A stretch of 64,000 nucleotides of DNA from Sabellastarte sp. h YS-2021 (Eukaryota; Annelida; Polychaeta; Sabellida; Sabellidae): positions 60,742,255-60,806,254 of the forward strand of contig OZ024933.1 in NCBI GenBank assembly GCA_964017235.1. Direction: 5' to 3'. This document shows, one piece after another, positions 52,580 to 63,679 of the stretch (positions are counted from its first letter, which is position 1; every line of letters starts with the position of its first letter). The notes beneath the pieces were generated by a model. It searched no databases, was not told the DNA's origin, and saw nothing but the letters and a program-made list of their open reading frames with translations. Position numbers and translations under genes: made by a program.

Positions 52580-54770
52580 ACAAAATTTACAATTCAAATG
52601 TTTTTAACCAACTGAATATTCATATCATTGTTGTGATAGCATCACATCAGAGATTCGTTGACTTATGCCACAAAAATGGGCAAAATTAGGGGAAAATGGA
52701 GGAAATCATGAGAGGAAACAGCTAGTCACTTGAGGCCAAATTTGAAACAGTCTGGGAAATGTATAAATGAAACATGAGCACAGAAAGAGAAAGTTTTTGA
52801 AATGTGTAATATTTTTAATTTTCTTCCTGTTGGGGGAGGGGGTTTCAGTGATACGTTGCATGACAAGGCTTTGATGTGATGGAGGCATTACAATTACTTA
52901 AACAAGAATTCAGTAGAATTGCACTGTGTCACCAGCTTTGGTTATAGATTAAAATGGATGAAATTCAAAAGCATGCACTCTGTGCTTGAATGATGTAGTC
53001 AGTTGATTGGTAATATTTTTGCAGATTCAGACCATCTTTGAGGAGGCTGGATCCCACCCTGTTGGCTGGTTTTGCAAAAGGTCTCAGACTAATCCTGGAT
53101 TTAAGCTAAGTCATGGACTTAAATCAGAGCCGTTTGTCTTAGATATGTCTGGAACTTAAATTGATTTCAAAAAGGGTGACTCAGTTAAGACCAAGATTCT
53201 ATAACCACAGTGATTTTCTCTGTCATGTGACTCTTTATTTCTGGTCATTTTTTGGTCATTTATTTACTGGTGACATATATCCTTTATTATACATTTCTGC
53301 ATTGGTAAAATGTTGTTTTTCAATAGGACAACCTTGCAATCTAATTTAATTGGGCATCCTGTGTATTTATTCTTTAGTTTTAGGCATTTCAAATTTTGAA
53401 GTGAGAAACATTTGTGGTGGCCATATTTGAGGACAAAACGGTTTTATTTAATAAAGCCGTCTGATGTTCTTTCTCTAGCTGCGGTTATGTATGGTTCTGT
53501 GTGCTTTTTAAAAGGACTTGTATATGTGGCTCTGTATTTGCAGATAATATTAAGGTAATAAGGTAATAAGATGAAATAAAAAGGTAATTCATTCAGTAAA
53601 ATCCGTGGCTACTTTGTCTTGTATGTATGTGCTGTGTGTTCAGGCATAACTTTTTTAATAAAAAAAATTGGAAAATTCATTTACTTTGAGTTTTATTAAG
53701 TCTATCTGTGTGAGATTTTTATTGAATTCTTTTTCTCAACTATGAAAAATATTTATATGGATTAAAACATCAACAATTTCACAAATATTTGAAGAGTAAA
53801 TATCTGAAAAACAGAACCAGGTATGATATCAGAACATTATTGATCCGATTGGCTGTGTATGGAAACCTTTTAAATTTGTTTACATTGTAACTTGTTGTTA
53901 AATTTTGTTGATAAAAATGATATTTTTACAATGGCCATAAAAGGACTGTGTTGTGGTCAACAACACATTAATGAAAGATGTAGTAGTGACTGATTTATTC
54001 AATATAAATGAAATTAATAACCAAAATTAGTTCTGTAAAGGCCATCAACCATTTCCCAAATTATTCAACTCTATGTAAATTAGCAATAGAGATTCCAACT
54101 TGAAATTGAAAATTTGCTGACTCAGCATTTATTAGTTCCACAACATGGACAATACTTCGTAGTTTTCTGAATACTTTGTGTGGTGACACCAACTTTTTAT
54201 TAATTAATTTTGAGTGATATTATACTTACATTGCTTTCATGAAATATTATGAAATTTTAAATGTTAGCATTTTCACAAGTGACATTTTTATCTCCAGTTC
54301 AGTAAATTTTAGTCAGATATTTAGTCCAATTAGGAAAGCTGTGTCCTAGCTTTCCTTAAGTTAAAACTATCTTTACATATACAGTTCTTTAATTATTTTG
54401 CTTATTTTTGTAAAGTAAGTCAGTTTAAAAAAATTAATGAAATACTGAATTAAAAAAAATTATGAAAACAGCTTTATTCAATCATCTATGTAAATCATAC
54501 TGAATCTGAAAAATTATTGGACAACTTCTAGTTTCAATAAAAAACATTCAATGGTGACCCCCTATTTTTCACTGTATTGGAAATATAACATCTTGATGAA
54601 CTTATTTTTAAAATTTGGTGAAATTCTTAGTGTTAAAAGTATTTAGTAACGATTGTCTTTCTTTACATTCCAAAGAGACGTAGCCAAAAACTTAGGCTTA
54701 GAAGCCTTGTGAAACCCTCTAAGGCTAAGACCACAGATGTTGTCTGAATTAAAGGCATAAGTCTTAAATT
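52580..54770. other. AT-rich sequence and probable decayed TIR element
   Basis: No gene is recognised. Sequence from about 53070 (GGTTTTGCAAAAGGTCTCAG) is roughly inverse to sequence just right of the L1 insertion (60751-60785, GACTAAGTCCTTCTGTGAAA). The L1-type LINE may therefore have landed inside an older TIR element of the CTTAAGTC-rich type. Confidence 0.4.
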
Positions 54771-54780
54771 TAATTGTGAG
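54771..54780 (+). repeat. Left target-site duplication of the L1-type LINE
   Basis: TAATTGTGAG, repeated exactly at 60741-60750 after the A-rich tail. Confidence 0.88.
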
Positions 54781-55833
54781 TATATTGTTAATATGTTACC
54801 TCTGAATGACAAGGTTGTTACTCTGGAAAAGGAACATACACAAGTACAGAATAGGTTACTGAAAGCTGAACAGAAATGCAAGAGTCTAGAAGAAAAATTG
54901 ATATCTTTAGAAACATCATCTGGCAGAAACAATTTAAAGTTGCTGAATGTGAAAGACACAGATACTACAAGCTATGAGAGGGAAGACTGTGAGCAGATTT
55001 TTATAGACTTGTGTAATCAGCTTGGGATAAATATTGGTGAACAAGACATTGAAAGGATATATAGAGTTGGTCCTACTACAAATAAAGATCGCCCAATGAT
55101 TGTCAAGTTCAACCACTTCAAAGCTAGACAAAAAATTTTCCAACAGCGAGTAACATTCAGGACTGCAGGTGTCATTGTAGTTGAAGATTTTCCTGCTGAA
55201 GTTGTAAATAGACGAAGAAGGTTAATTCCTGCCCACAAAAATCCACAGAAGTTTAAAGCACGACTTCTCATTGATAAACTCCTACTCAACAACAAGCTGT
55301 ATTCTACAGACGACCTTGATGACATTCCTGAAGAGCTTAGACCATGCAACCTGAGCACTGTTCAAAATGGTCACATGGTGGCTTTCTTCACGTGTGACTC
55401 CAAGTTTTCAAATCACTTTCCATGCTTGTTTGAACATGATGGTCTTCAGTTTAGTTCAGTGGAACAGTTTTTAATGTTTCAAAAGGCTAAGCATTTTGGT
55501 GATGACAGCATAGCAAAGGAGATTATGAAAACCGATGATCCTGCTATAACGAAAGCCCTAGGGAGAAAGGTGAAGCATTTTAAGCTAGAAGATTGGAAAA
55601 AAGTGTGTGATGAATATATGCGTAATGGCATCTGAGCTAAATTTACACAGAATCCATCTCTTGCCTCTGCATTGAAGGATACACAGAAGAACATGCTCAT
55701 TGAAGCCAACCCAAAAGACACATATTGGGGCTGTGGTCTTTCACTCAGCGACAATAACATATGGACTCCTGCAAAATGGAAGGGCCTAAATATGTTGGGA
55801 AAGATGTTAACAGAGCTGAGGGACAGTTTGTAA
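54781..55833 (+). pseudogene. LINE ORF1: coiled coil, RRM, CTD and NADAR domain
   Basis: Counting from the ATG at 54793, residues 8-40 form a coiled coil, and 45-115 an L1-type RRM (NNLKLLNVKD, IERIYRVGP, RPMIVKFNHFKARQKI). Residues 120-185 match the L1 ORF1 C-terminal domain (GVIVVEDFPAEVVNRRRRL, LLIDKLLLNNKLY). From about residue 199 the same frame is a NADAR/YbiA domain: FSNHFPCLFEHDGLQFSSVE, QFLMFQKAKHFGD, LGRKVKHF and a conserved W. A TGA at codon 281 (55633-55635) interrupts it. The rest follows in the same frame (FTQNPSLASALKDT, LIEANPKDTYWGCG) to TAA at 55831. The TGA stands where YbiA has arginine and may be a CGA to TGA transition. L1 ORF1 proteins are RNA-binding chaperones; NADAR enzymes hydrolyse ADP-ribose-type N-glycosidic bonds. 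Confidence 0.87.
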
Positions 55834-56780
55834 TTTTCAACACAACTCTTTCCACACGTGCACATCAAAACAGAAGATGCTGAGTTTTATCTACTGGACA
55901 ATGGGACAGTCAAATAAATTCTTAAATGCAACCTCCTTAATAGCTGCATGAACTTCATTATTTTTGTCAAGTGACTTTATAAAGCTGAACTAATTAGATG
56001 ATTTTTGCACAGTGTCTTTATTAAGCAAGAAAGATTAAGTTCTTTTGATTAAAAGTGACCAAGTGTGTAGTAACAGTATCACATATGCCACAATAGTTAA
56101 TACTATTTAGTGATGAGGCTTTGTTTATCAAGTCCTGTATTTATCCAAAAGATAGAAATTTTCAGTTTTCCTACAATTATTAACTTGATAAAAAGAATGT
56201 TTAATGAAGGAGTGTGTGAATACATACTGGTAAATAATACTTATTAATAATAAAATGTTGTTTATTATGTTGTATTGTACATATATTGTACATATTGTAT
56301 ATATTTTGATTACTGGATTTTCAAAATACATCAACTTTTTGTAAATTACACTAAATCTTGTATAAATAGTTTCATCCAAGGTTGTAAATTTTTCTCCTAT
56401 AATAGTATTATTTAATTCAGTAGCATCATATTATAATGTTTATTTTTCTCTGAATTTATGATTAACTTACTTTAAATCCTCATAACTCCACAGTATTGAA
56501 TACACTTTCAGTTGGCGTATTTTTCCTGGCATATCATGCTGTTCTTATTTTGTTACTTTCTAACCTGTACATATTTGTTTGAAGACAATAGCATAGTCAT
56601 ATGTACATATAAACTTTCTATCCTTTGCAATGCAGGACACAAGTTTATAGATTGGGTGAGTTTACAAAATGCATATAGAATGAAACTAAAGACTCCTTTA
56701 AATGATATTTTCATTTATTATTTATTCGATATATCAGGCACAGTTGGGAATATGAGTTGGATTGCAGCTAACCTTAATTA
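55834..56780 (+). other. Spacer between LINE ORF1 and ORF2
   Basis: This AT-rich sequence has no recognisable domain. An 89-codon frame (56512-56781) ends with a TAATG overlap onto the ORF2 start codon, which could allow termination-reinitiation or be chance. Confidence 0.5.
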
Positions 56781-59700
56781 ATGGGAGATTCTTTGAACAT
56801 ATTTTGCTTGAATACTAGAGGTATAGGAGATATTAAAAAGCTGAAAGCAGTTTTTCTTTGGCTCCAAGAAAAAGGAACAGGCATTTTCATGTTACAAGAA
56901 ACACATTCAACTGTAAAAACTGAAACAGATTGGAAAAAACAATGGGATGGTCAAATTATGTTTTCTCATGGTTTATCAAATAGTAGGGGTGTGGCAATCC
57001 TCTTTTCCAAAAATATTATCACATCTATTTCCAACATTCAAAGAGACAGTAGTGGTAGATTTCTCTTAATAGATTGCAATATAGCCGATAAGAGGTTCAT
57101 TTTTGTTAACATTTATGCACCCACTGTTGACAAAAAAATGAGCAAACAGTATTCAGTGAATTCCTTATTAAGGAGCTTGAATGCTACACAGGTGAAAATC
57201 TTATAATTGGCGGTGATCTAAACATAGACTTGGATGTATTTAGCAAAAACCCTACCTTGAGCAAAAATTTAAATTATAACAAATCCTTGTCTCAGTTTAT
57301 GCATATGTTTGACGTTATAGACATATGGAGGCTAAAACATCCAGACATGCTATACTTGGAGAGAAAAAACTAGATATGGCTTTACTCCATCCAGGATTGA
57401 CTATTTTTTTATCTCTTGTCACTTGCAATATTTTACACAGCATGTTAATATTCTTCCAAGCATAAGGTCTGACCATAGCTTACTAAAATTAACGCTAAAG
57501 CTTGAAGAAGAAGAAAAAAGAGTCAGAGGTATTTGGAAACTAAATACTAGTTTGCTCCTAGATGACAATTATATATCTCATATGAAGTCCACAATTTTAA
57601 AAGCTATAGAAGACTCTAAGCATTTACAAAATTCCTTTCAAACATGGGATTATATAAAATGTATGATACGTACAGAGTCAATTACATACTCAATCAATAG
57701 AAGTAAAAGAGATAAAAACATGCTGAAACAATTATCTGATAGACTTTCTGTTTTGGAAGAAATAGTCAGCAGTACACCCACCACAGATGATGTTGATGAA
57801 TATGATTTAATTAAAAAACAAATCGAAGAAATATACAAAGAAAAAGCATTTGGTGCCATTATTAGGTCCAGATGTCAAATGTTGGAAGAATATGAAAGGC
57901 CTACTAAATACTTCTTGAATTTAGAAAAGACAAAACAGAATGTTAAGCATATTCGAACATTAGTGAATGATGGTCACAAAATTTCATGTTCAGATGAAAT
58001 ACTCGAACTTGAAAAAAAATATTTTGAAAGGCTTTACTCTGAATCTGATGTTAACTCTAACACAGATGTCTATTTAGATACATACCTAAATAACATAAAT
58101 ATACCCAAAATTTCTGAAGAAAGCCAACAAATTTGTGACAAAACTATTGACTTTGATGAAGTATGCAAAGCGGTTGATGCTTTAGCTAACAATAAATCAC
58201 CTGGTATGGATGGAATTCCTGTCGAATTCTATAAAAAATTTTGGAATCAAATTGGAGAATATGTATATGGCAGCTTCATCCAAGCATTTGATAAGGGTGA
58301 ACTCTCTGACAGCCAGCGTAAAGGAGTAATAAACCTTATTCCAAAAAAGGACAAAGACTTGACAAATCTGAAATCTTGGCGCCCACTCTCGATACTGAAT
58401 ACGGACTATAAAATAATAGCCAAAGTGCTTAGTAAGAGATTGAAAACTGGGTTAATGGACATAATAAATCCAGATCAAATAGGTTACATGCAAAACAGGT
58501 ATTGTGGAGAAAATGTCAATCTAATAGCCGATGTTATTGACTACTGTAAGTGTAAAAATGCTTCCTGTATTATTTTGCTAGCAGACGTTGAAAAAGCATT
58601 TGACACAGTTAAATGGAGTTTTATAAAAAAATTATTACACAAATATGGTTTTGGAAGCAATTTTCAAAGGTGGATTTCAGTCTTGTATAACCAAACAGAA
58701 AGTTGTGTCACTAACAATGGTTACTTATCCCCATACTTCAAACTTGGGAGAGGAATAAGACAGGGTTGTCCTGTCAGTGCATTATTGTTCTTATTAGTAG
58801 CAGAAGTAGTGGCAATTGTATTACGTGAAGCTAAAAATGTTAAAGGTTTATATGTTAAGCAAACTTGTATTAAATTGCTATTCTTAAAAGACACTATTTC
58901 AGTTAAATACGCCATTTGTATATTTGAAGAATTTTATAGATATGCGGGATTGAAATTAAACAAAAGTAAGACACTGGCCTTCATTATTGAAAATGATACA
59001 AAAATTAATCCAGATACTAGCATTGGCATAGTTTGGACTAAAAATCCATTTAAGACTTTAGGTATATGGTTTGCTACAAATTCTACTGAAACACAAGCTT
59101 TAAACATAACCGAAAAACTAAAAGTTATCCAAAATATTTTAAAGCTATGGCAGCCCAGATGTCTTACATTAATAGGCAAAATCACAGTTATAAAGTCCTT
59201 AATTATACCTCATATTTTGCAGTTAGCATCAGTTGTATCATTTAGTGACAAATTAATATCAAAGCTGGATAAGTTGCTCCAAAACTTTATTTGGAATAAT
59301 AGAAAACCACTTGTGTCTAAAAATACTTTAATACAATGGCCAGAATATGGTGGCTTAAAAATGGTGTCAGTGAAACATGTTGTTTTACCTGCAAAAATTA
59401 TGTGGTTTAAATGATTTGGTAATAGTATCCCTGCAAAATGGAAAGTACTCGCAGAAGAATTAATGGGAATGAAAAAGATAAATATTTTTAAACAACAAAG
59501 TATTCAGAATGTATAGCATCACATCAAGTCAAAATTTTATTATAATTTATTATTAATATGGTTTAACTTTCTCATTTCTAATATTACATCAGTACATGAT
59601 CTCTTAAAGGAGAAGTTATTTGATAATCCTCTAATCATGGTTGACAAAAAGCCCATAATGATAGAACATAAAGATTGGTTTCTTCTGGATTTTCCTTGGT

Positions 59701-60517
59701 ATCGGATATTTTAAATAAAGACTTAAAAACTTTTAAGACAAAACTATGTTTGCAACAAGAATATAAAATTAAAATATCTGATATGAAATATAACCAAATT
59801 GTTAGTGCTGTTACAGATAAATTGCATAAAGTATCCAAAATCAAAAGAAAAAGCTACAATTCACAAGGTGCAAATATTCCTATGCAATGTCTTGTAGATA
59901 TAAGTAAAATCAAAAACTGCCAAGTATATAAACATTACATTACTACAACATATTCAATTCCAATTAATCAAGATAAATGGACTGAGTATTAGCCATTCTT
60001 GGAAGCTATTGATTGGAAAAATATATATACATTACCTTCCAAAATAGTCTTAGATACTTACCTAATTTGTCTTTAATATAAGATTTTGCACAGGGTATTT
60101 GCTTGTAATTACAAATTGTTTGTATGGAAAATAAATGACTCGCCACAATGTTATATTTGTGAAGAAGTAGACAATTTAGAACACTATTTCTACTACTGTA
60201 CAAATACAAGGTTCTTTTGGAAACAAGTAGAAAACTGGATACAGTCAATCATCCCTGTCACTCTGCATCTCACCGTATTGGATGTCCTGTTCGGCATAGT
60301 AAATGCCGATCCAAAGTATTACTATTTACTCAATTATGTGATTCTGACTGCTAAATATTTTATATTCACAATTAAGAAACAAAATGAAGATTTGTTTATC
60401 TTGAAATTCTTACATATCTTGAAAATGAAGCTAGCTACCGACAAAAAAGTATTTAAGCAAAAAGGCAAAACGGAGGTTTTTGCTGAAAGATTTGGTTTGT
60501 TATATAAATTTATTTAA
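56781..60517 (+). pseudogene. LINE ORF2: endonuclease and reverse transcriptase, inactivated
   Basis: An AP endonuclease starts at the ATG (LNIFCLNTRGIGD, MLQETHS, GVAILFSKN, NIYAPT). Two frameshifts near 57150 and 57350 split it; between them is LIIGGDLNIDLD, and after them RIDYFFI and SDHSLLKL. RT spans about 58.1-59.2 kb: NNKSPGMDGIPVEFYKKFW, SWRPLSILNTDYKII, LADVEKAFDTVKWSFIKKLL, RGIRQGCPVSALLFLLVAE. The catalytic xADD box is absent: IKL runs straight into LFLKDTIS, an in-frame loss of about six codons. Stops follow from 59414. A cysteine-rich tail (CYICEEVDNLEHYFYYC) typical of L1/Tx1 ORF2 survives at 60.14-60.2 kb. Confidence 0.87.
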
Positions 60518-60740
60518 AATCTGGAAAATCAGTATTGAAAAGATATCCCACTCCCAAATGTGGTATGTGTTTTGTTTAACTTAATTGTTTAACTATTAAC
60601 ACTCTGTTCCAATAGATTGTCTTTTTAAAAAGTTTGTACAAGCAAATGTGCTTTAAACATTATATCATTCTGTATTGTATAACATAACAATGTATTGCTA
60701 CTGTCTTTTTTTTGTTTTAAAAATAAATAAAAAAAAAATG

Positions 60741-60750
60741 TAATTGTGAG
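60741..60750 (+). repeat. Right target-site duplication of the L1-type LINE
   Basis: TAATTGTGAG directly after the A-rich tail, identical to 54771-54780. Confidence 0.88.
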
Positions 60751-61190
60751 TCTTGGACTAAGTCCTTCTGTGAAACATGCCCAGGAGTGTATGGTCACCC
60801 TACACTACAGGTCTTTTTCAGAATATTTTATAAACATAAATGCAAGGAAAATACAGGAAAAAGTGTTTCCATGACAAATATTTGTTTTCACATATTGTTG
60901 AAAGTTAGTCACCTCCGATCTGTGCAGGGGCATCCATCCAAGCATTCATACAATTACAAGTCCTAGGCCCAGAAAAAATTAGTTGCCAATTCAAAAAAAA
61001 GGTAATCAGCTCCAGTTCCATTAGGGAAAAGAAACATATTTTACAGTGTGCACAGGTTTTGAATGCAAAGCACCCACGAAATTTTTAGTGAAAATTCAAT
61101 TAGTGTCGCAAAGGCAATAGTTATAACCAAATGTTGCCGATCAACATAATCACTAGTTTCCAAGGTAACCTGAACTCCCACAGACTGGGG
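60751..61190. other. AT-rich flank, no gene recognised
   Basis: The first 35 bases (TCTTGGACTAAGTCCTTCTG and on) look like the right end of the older element split by the LINE. Nothing else is recognisable. Confidence 0.4.
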
Positions 61191-61670
61191 AAAGTTTAAT
61201 GTCACCTTACCATGCGGGCTCTGTCCGAAGTTGGATATATATCCAGATCTGAAATATGCTCAGAATACATTGCACAAAATTAGAGATAATGTGCAAAATT
61301 CGCAAATTTAAAGTAAATAAAATTCTGTTTTCTTGGGAACTTAAGGTCACCTTAATGTAGGGCACCTCCCTAAGACCCGTTCATGTATATGCCAGATAGA
61401 AATCAAATATATCACTAATCTCTGAAAACGAAGAAATTAAATTAGCTTAATATATTTGTGTTATAAGCGTGAGTTCAAGGCCACCTTAAAGTAGGACACA
61501 TCTCTGACAGCTCTTCATGCCTGATTCGAATATAATCCATTGGACACTGCCCTGAAAAGAAATCTGATGACAATACTGACCATATATGCCATCATCATAG
61601 CTACTGATACCACAAAAATAGTGTTATCTTCAACTCATAAGCTATCAGCAGTTTATGGTAACCTTACAAA

Positions 61671-62150
61671 AAACAAGAGCACTCGGAGAGTGCAGATCTC
61701 CGCCAAAGGGAGCTTAATTCCTGGACTTTCAAAAGCTACCATTAGCGCTGATATTTCATCCACCCCCTCTATTTCAAATATTTGCCGATAGTGGTCCGGA
61801 TCACTCCCAATTTATTTTTCGTGGATCCAGACAGTGATCCAGATCACTCCCAAAATCTAATCACTTGTTCCTTGTTCCATTTAGGACATGTCCTAAAAAT
61901 TTCATCAAAATCCATCTATAACTTTTTGAGTTATCTGTCTTAAAATATTACATGTCATAGATCCAGAAGATCCAGATAGTGATCCAGATCACTCCCAAAA
62001 TTTAATTATTTCTTGCTTTTACCTTTTCAGACATATCCTAAAAATTTCATCAAAATCCATCCATAAGTTTTTGAGTTATCGTGTTCACAAAAGCACAAAC
62101 AAACTCACAAACAAACCCAGGCAAAAACAGAACCCTTGGCGGAAGTAATG
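61671..62150. mobile_element. TIR element with CTCCGCCAAAGGG ends and an internal duplication
   Basis: CTCCGCCAAAGGG near 61698 is the inverse of CCCTTGGCGGAAG near 62134. Between them a 112-base segment is duplicated in tandem (61824-61935 and 61969-62080), each copy ending CATCAAAATCCATCYATAA, then TTTTTGAGTTATC. I recall similar sequence as a common repeat in marine invertebrates, but that is memory, not a search. Confidence 0.65.
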
Positions 62151-62442
62151 ACTTGTATCTAAAAGAATACTTTTTATTTAAAATCTCAAAAATGAGATAC
62201 TCTGTCGCTGAAGTAAATTTTTGTGACATGACCTTAATACTCTGCCGCAAAATATTTTCCAAACACAAAACATTGTCCTAACCTTAAACTCGTTGCTAGT
62301 TTGCAAAGGTAAGGGAGTTTAGAGTAATCTTGTCATGCAAGTTCTGTTCGAGGTTTGTTACATTCACAACAAAATGTGCCAAGAATCAATTGCAATCTTT
62401 GAGAGTTTGTCCGAAAAAGCAAAACTTAATGAACATTTATTT

Positions 62443-62765
62443 GCCACTGAGGCCTAGTGGCTAACACACTCATTTAGGAACACAGAGGACGTGGGTTCAA
62501 ACCCAGATACAGGTGGATACTTAATGTCTCGGATGATCACTAAGAAATGGCAATCTTCTGTCACTGGGTTCTATCCCAGTTGTAGGCTAAAAAACCTCAA
62601 GGACATTAATAAATGGTCATCCTTGAGCCTCTGTCTTTCAGTTAGCGGAATATCAGTAACTTGAGAGCTTGGGCTGTACTTGTGGAGTCAGTTGGGTCAT
62701 ATAGCACTTTGAGTTCTGTAGTACATGGGGATACTGCACTGAGTATAAAATACAATACATTTTAA
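62443..62765 (+). mobile_element. tRNA-derived SINE
   Basis: The head has an A-box-like AGTGGCTAACAC (62456-62467) and a B box GGGTTCAAACCC (62493-62504) at tRNA spacing. An unrelated body of about 250 bases follows, ending near ATACAATACATTTTAA. No tRNA cloverleaf with intact acceptor stem can be drawn, so it is not a tRNA gene. Confidence 0.6.
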
Positions 62766-63110
62766 TTCTATTACTAATGGCAGTTTCTTTTTTTAAATTT
62801 TCACCTTTATGTAGGGTGCTTACCTAACTGCAGTTACGTATATAATCTGTGAAAGCACAGAAAATCTTATATTCAATATGATTCCTTTATACATAGAAGT
62901 TTAAGGTTATCTTAAAATAGGGCACATCTTGAGAACCAATTCTATCTACATGCCAAATTAAAACTGTTGATTTATTTTTGAGGTTACCTTAAAATAGGGC
63001 ACATCTCGAGAACCGGTTATATCTACATGCCAGAAAAATGAATCTGTTATGAGGTTGCTTTAAAATAGGGCACATCCTGAGGACCAGTTACAGCTATATG
63101 ATAAATTCAA

Positions 63111-63660
63111 TTCGTCATTTTTGAAATACTGACTAAAAATAAATAAACCCAAAAGTTTTGTGTATGTGTAATGGTATGTGAAGTGTGTGTTCAAAGGACG
63201 AAGGGGGAAATTATTATAAATTTTATAAGGAATTGTGACATATGGACTAATAAATTTCGAACAGTTAAAAATAGCTTCGAATTAAGGAAAAGTAACATTA
63301 ATGAATTAAAATCTGATAAAACTGGTACATTTAAATGGCTGAGTGCACGGAAGTGGAACAGTGATGCATAAGTGTAAATTCAACTGATGGTCTAATGTGT
63401 GGATTTCTAATGTGCTGTGTGTGGTAAAAAGGCTTTTTCTGAAGTCTACATCACAGCTTAATAAATAGATGGATGCATATAATTGAAGGCATTCTGCATT
63501 TGGCAAACAGTATTGTGCAACCTGGTAATATTGAAAGTGTCATTAATAGAATAAAAACAGTTTGAATTTGTAAAATGGATCTTATTCAATATTTGTTCAT
63601 TTTAAGTGATTGTAGAGTTTTAGTTATTTTGCAATTTCATATGTACAGTTATTAATGCAA
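63111..63660. other. AT-rich sequence, no gene recognised
   Basis: A 66-codon frame at 63171-63371 is open and lysine-rich but unlike any family I know. Confidence 0.4.
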
Positions 63661-63679
63661 AATGCTTTCAAATGTCAAG

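Larger units (their letters stand above)
54781..60740 (+). mobile_element. L1-type LINE carrying a NADAR domain in ORF1
   Basis: The element is bounded by a perfect 10-bp duplication (TAATTGTGAG) and ends in an A-rich tail (AAAATAAATAAAAAAAAAAT region). The open frame of ORF1 reaches the left border only 12 bases before its first ATG, so the copy is probably 5'-truncated. ORF1 (coiled coil, RRM, C-terminal domain, NADAR) is followed by about 950 non-coding bases and then ORF2 (endonuclease, RT, C-terminal cysteine motif). Domain order and target duplication are those of the L1/Tx1 group. It is inactive through several lesions. Confidence 0.88.
61200..63110. repeat. Dispersed array of GGTNACCTTAAAATAGGGCAC units
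   Basis: Copies begin near 61200, 61343, 61477, 62903, 62980 and 63051. The best pattern is AGGTTACCTTAAAATAGGGC, then ACATCTCGAGAACCGGTTAT, then ATCTACATGCC. The last three are 71-77 bases apart. The array is split by a TIR element and a tRNA-derived SINE. Confidence 0.75.

Noticed and set aside
55390-55833. NADAR domain as an independent host gene
   Set aside because: It is in one frame with the LINE ORF1 domains and lies inside the LINE's target-site duplications.
62443-62515. tRNA gene
   Set aside because: A and B boxes are present but there is no acceptor stem or cloverleaf; better explained as a SINE head.
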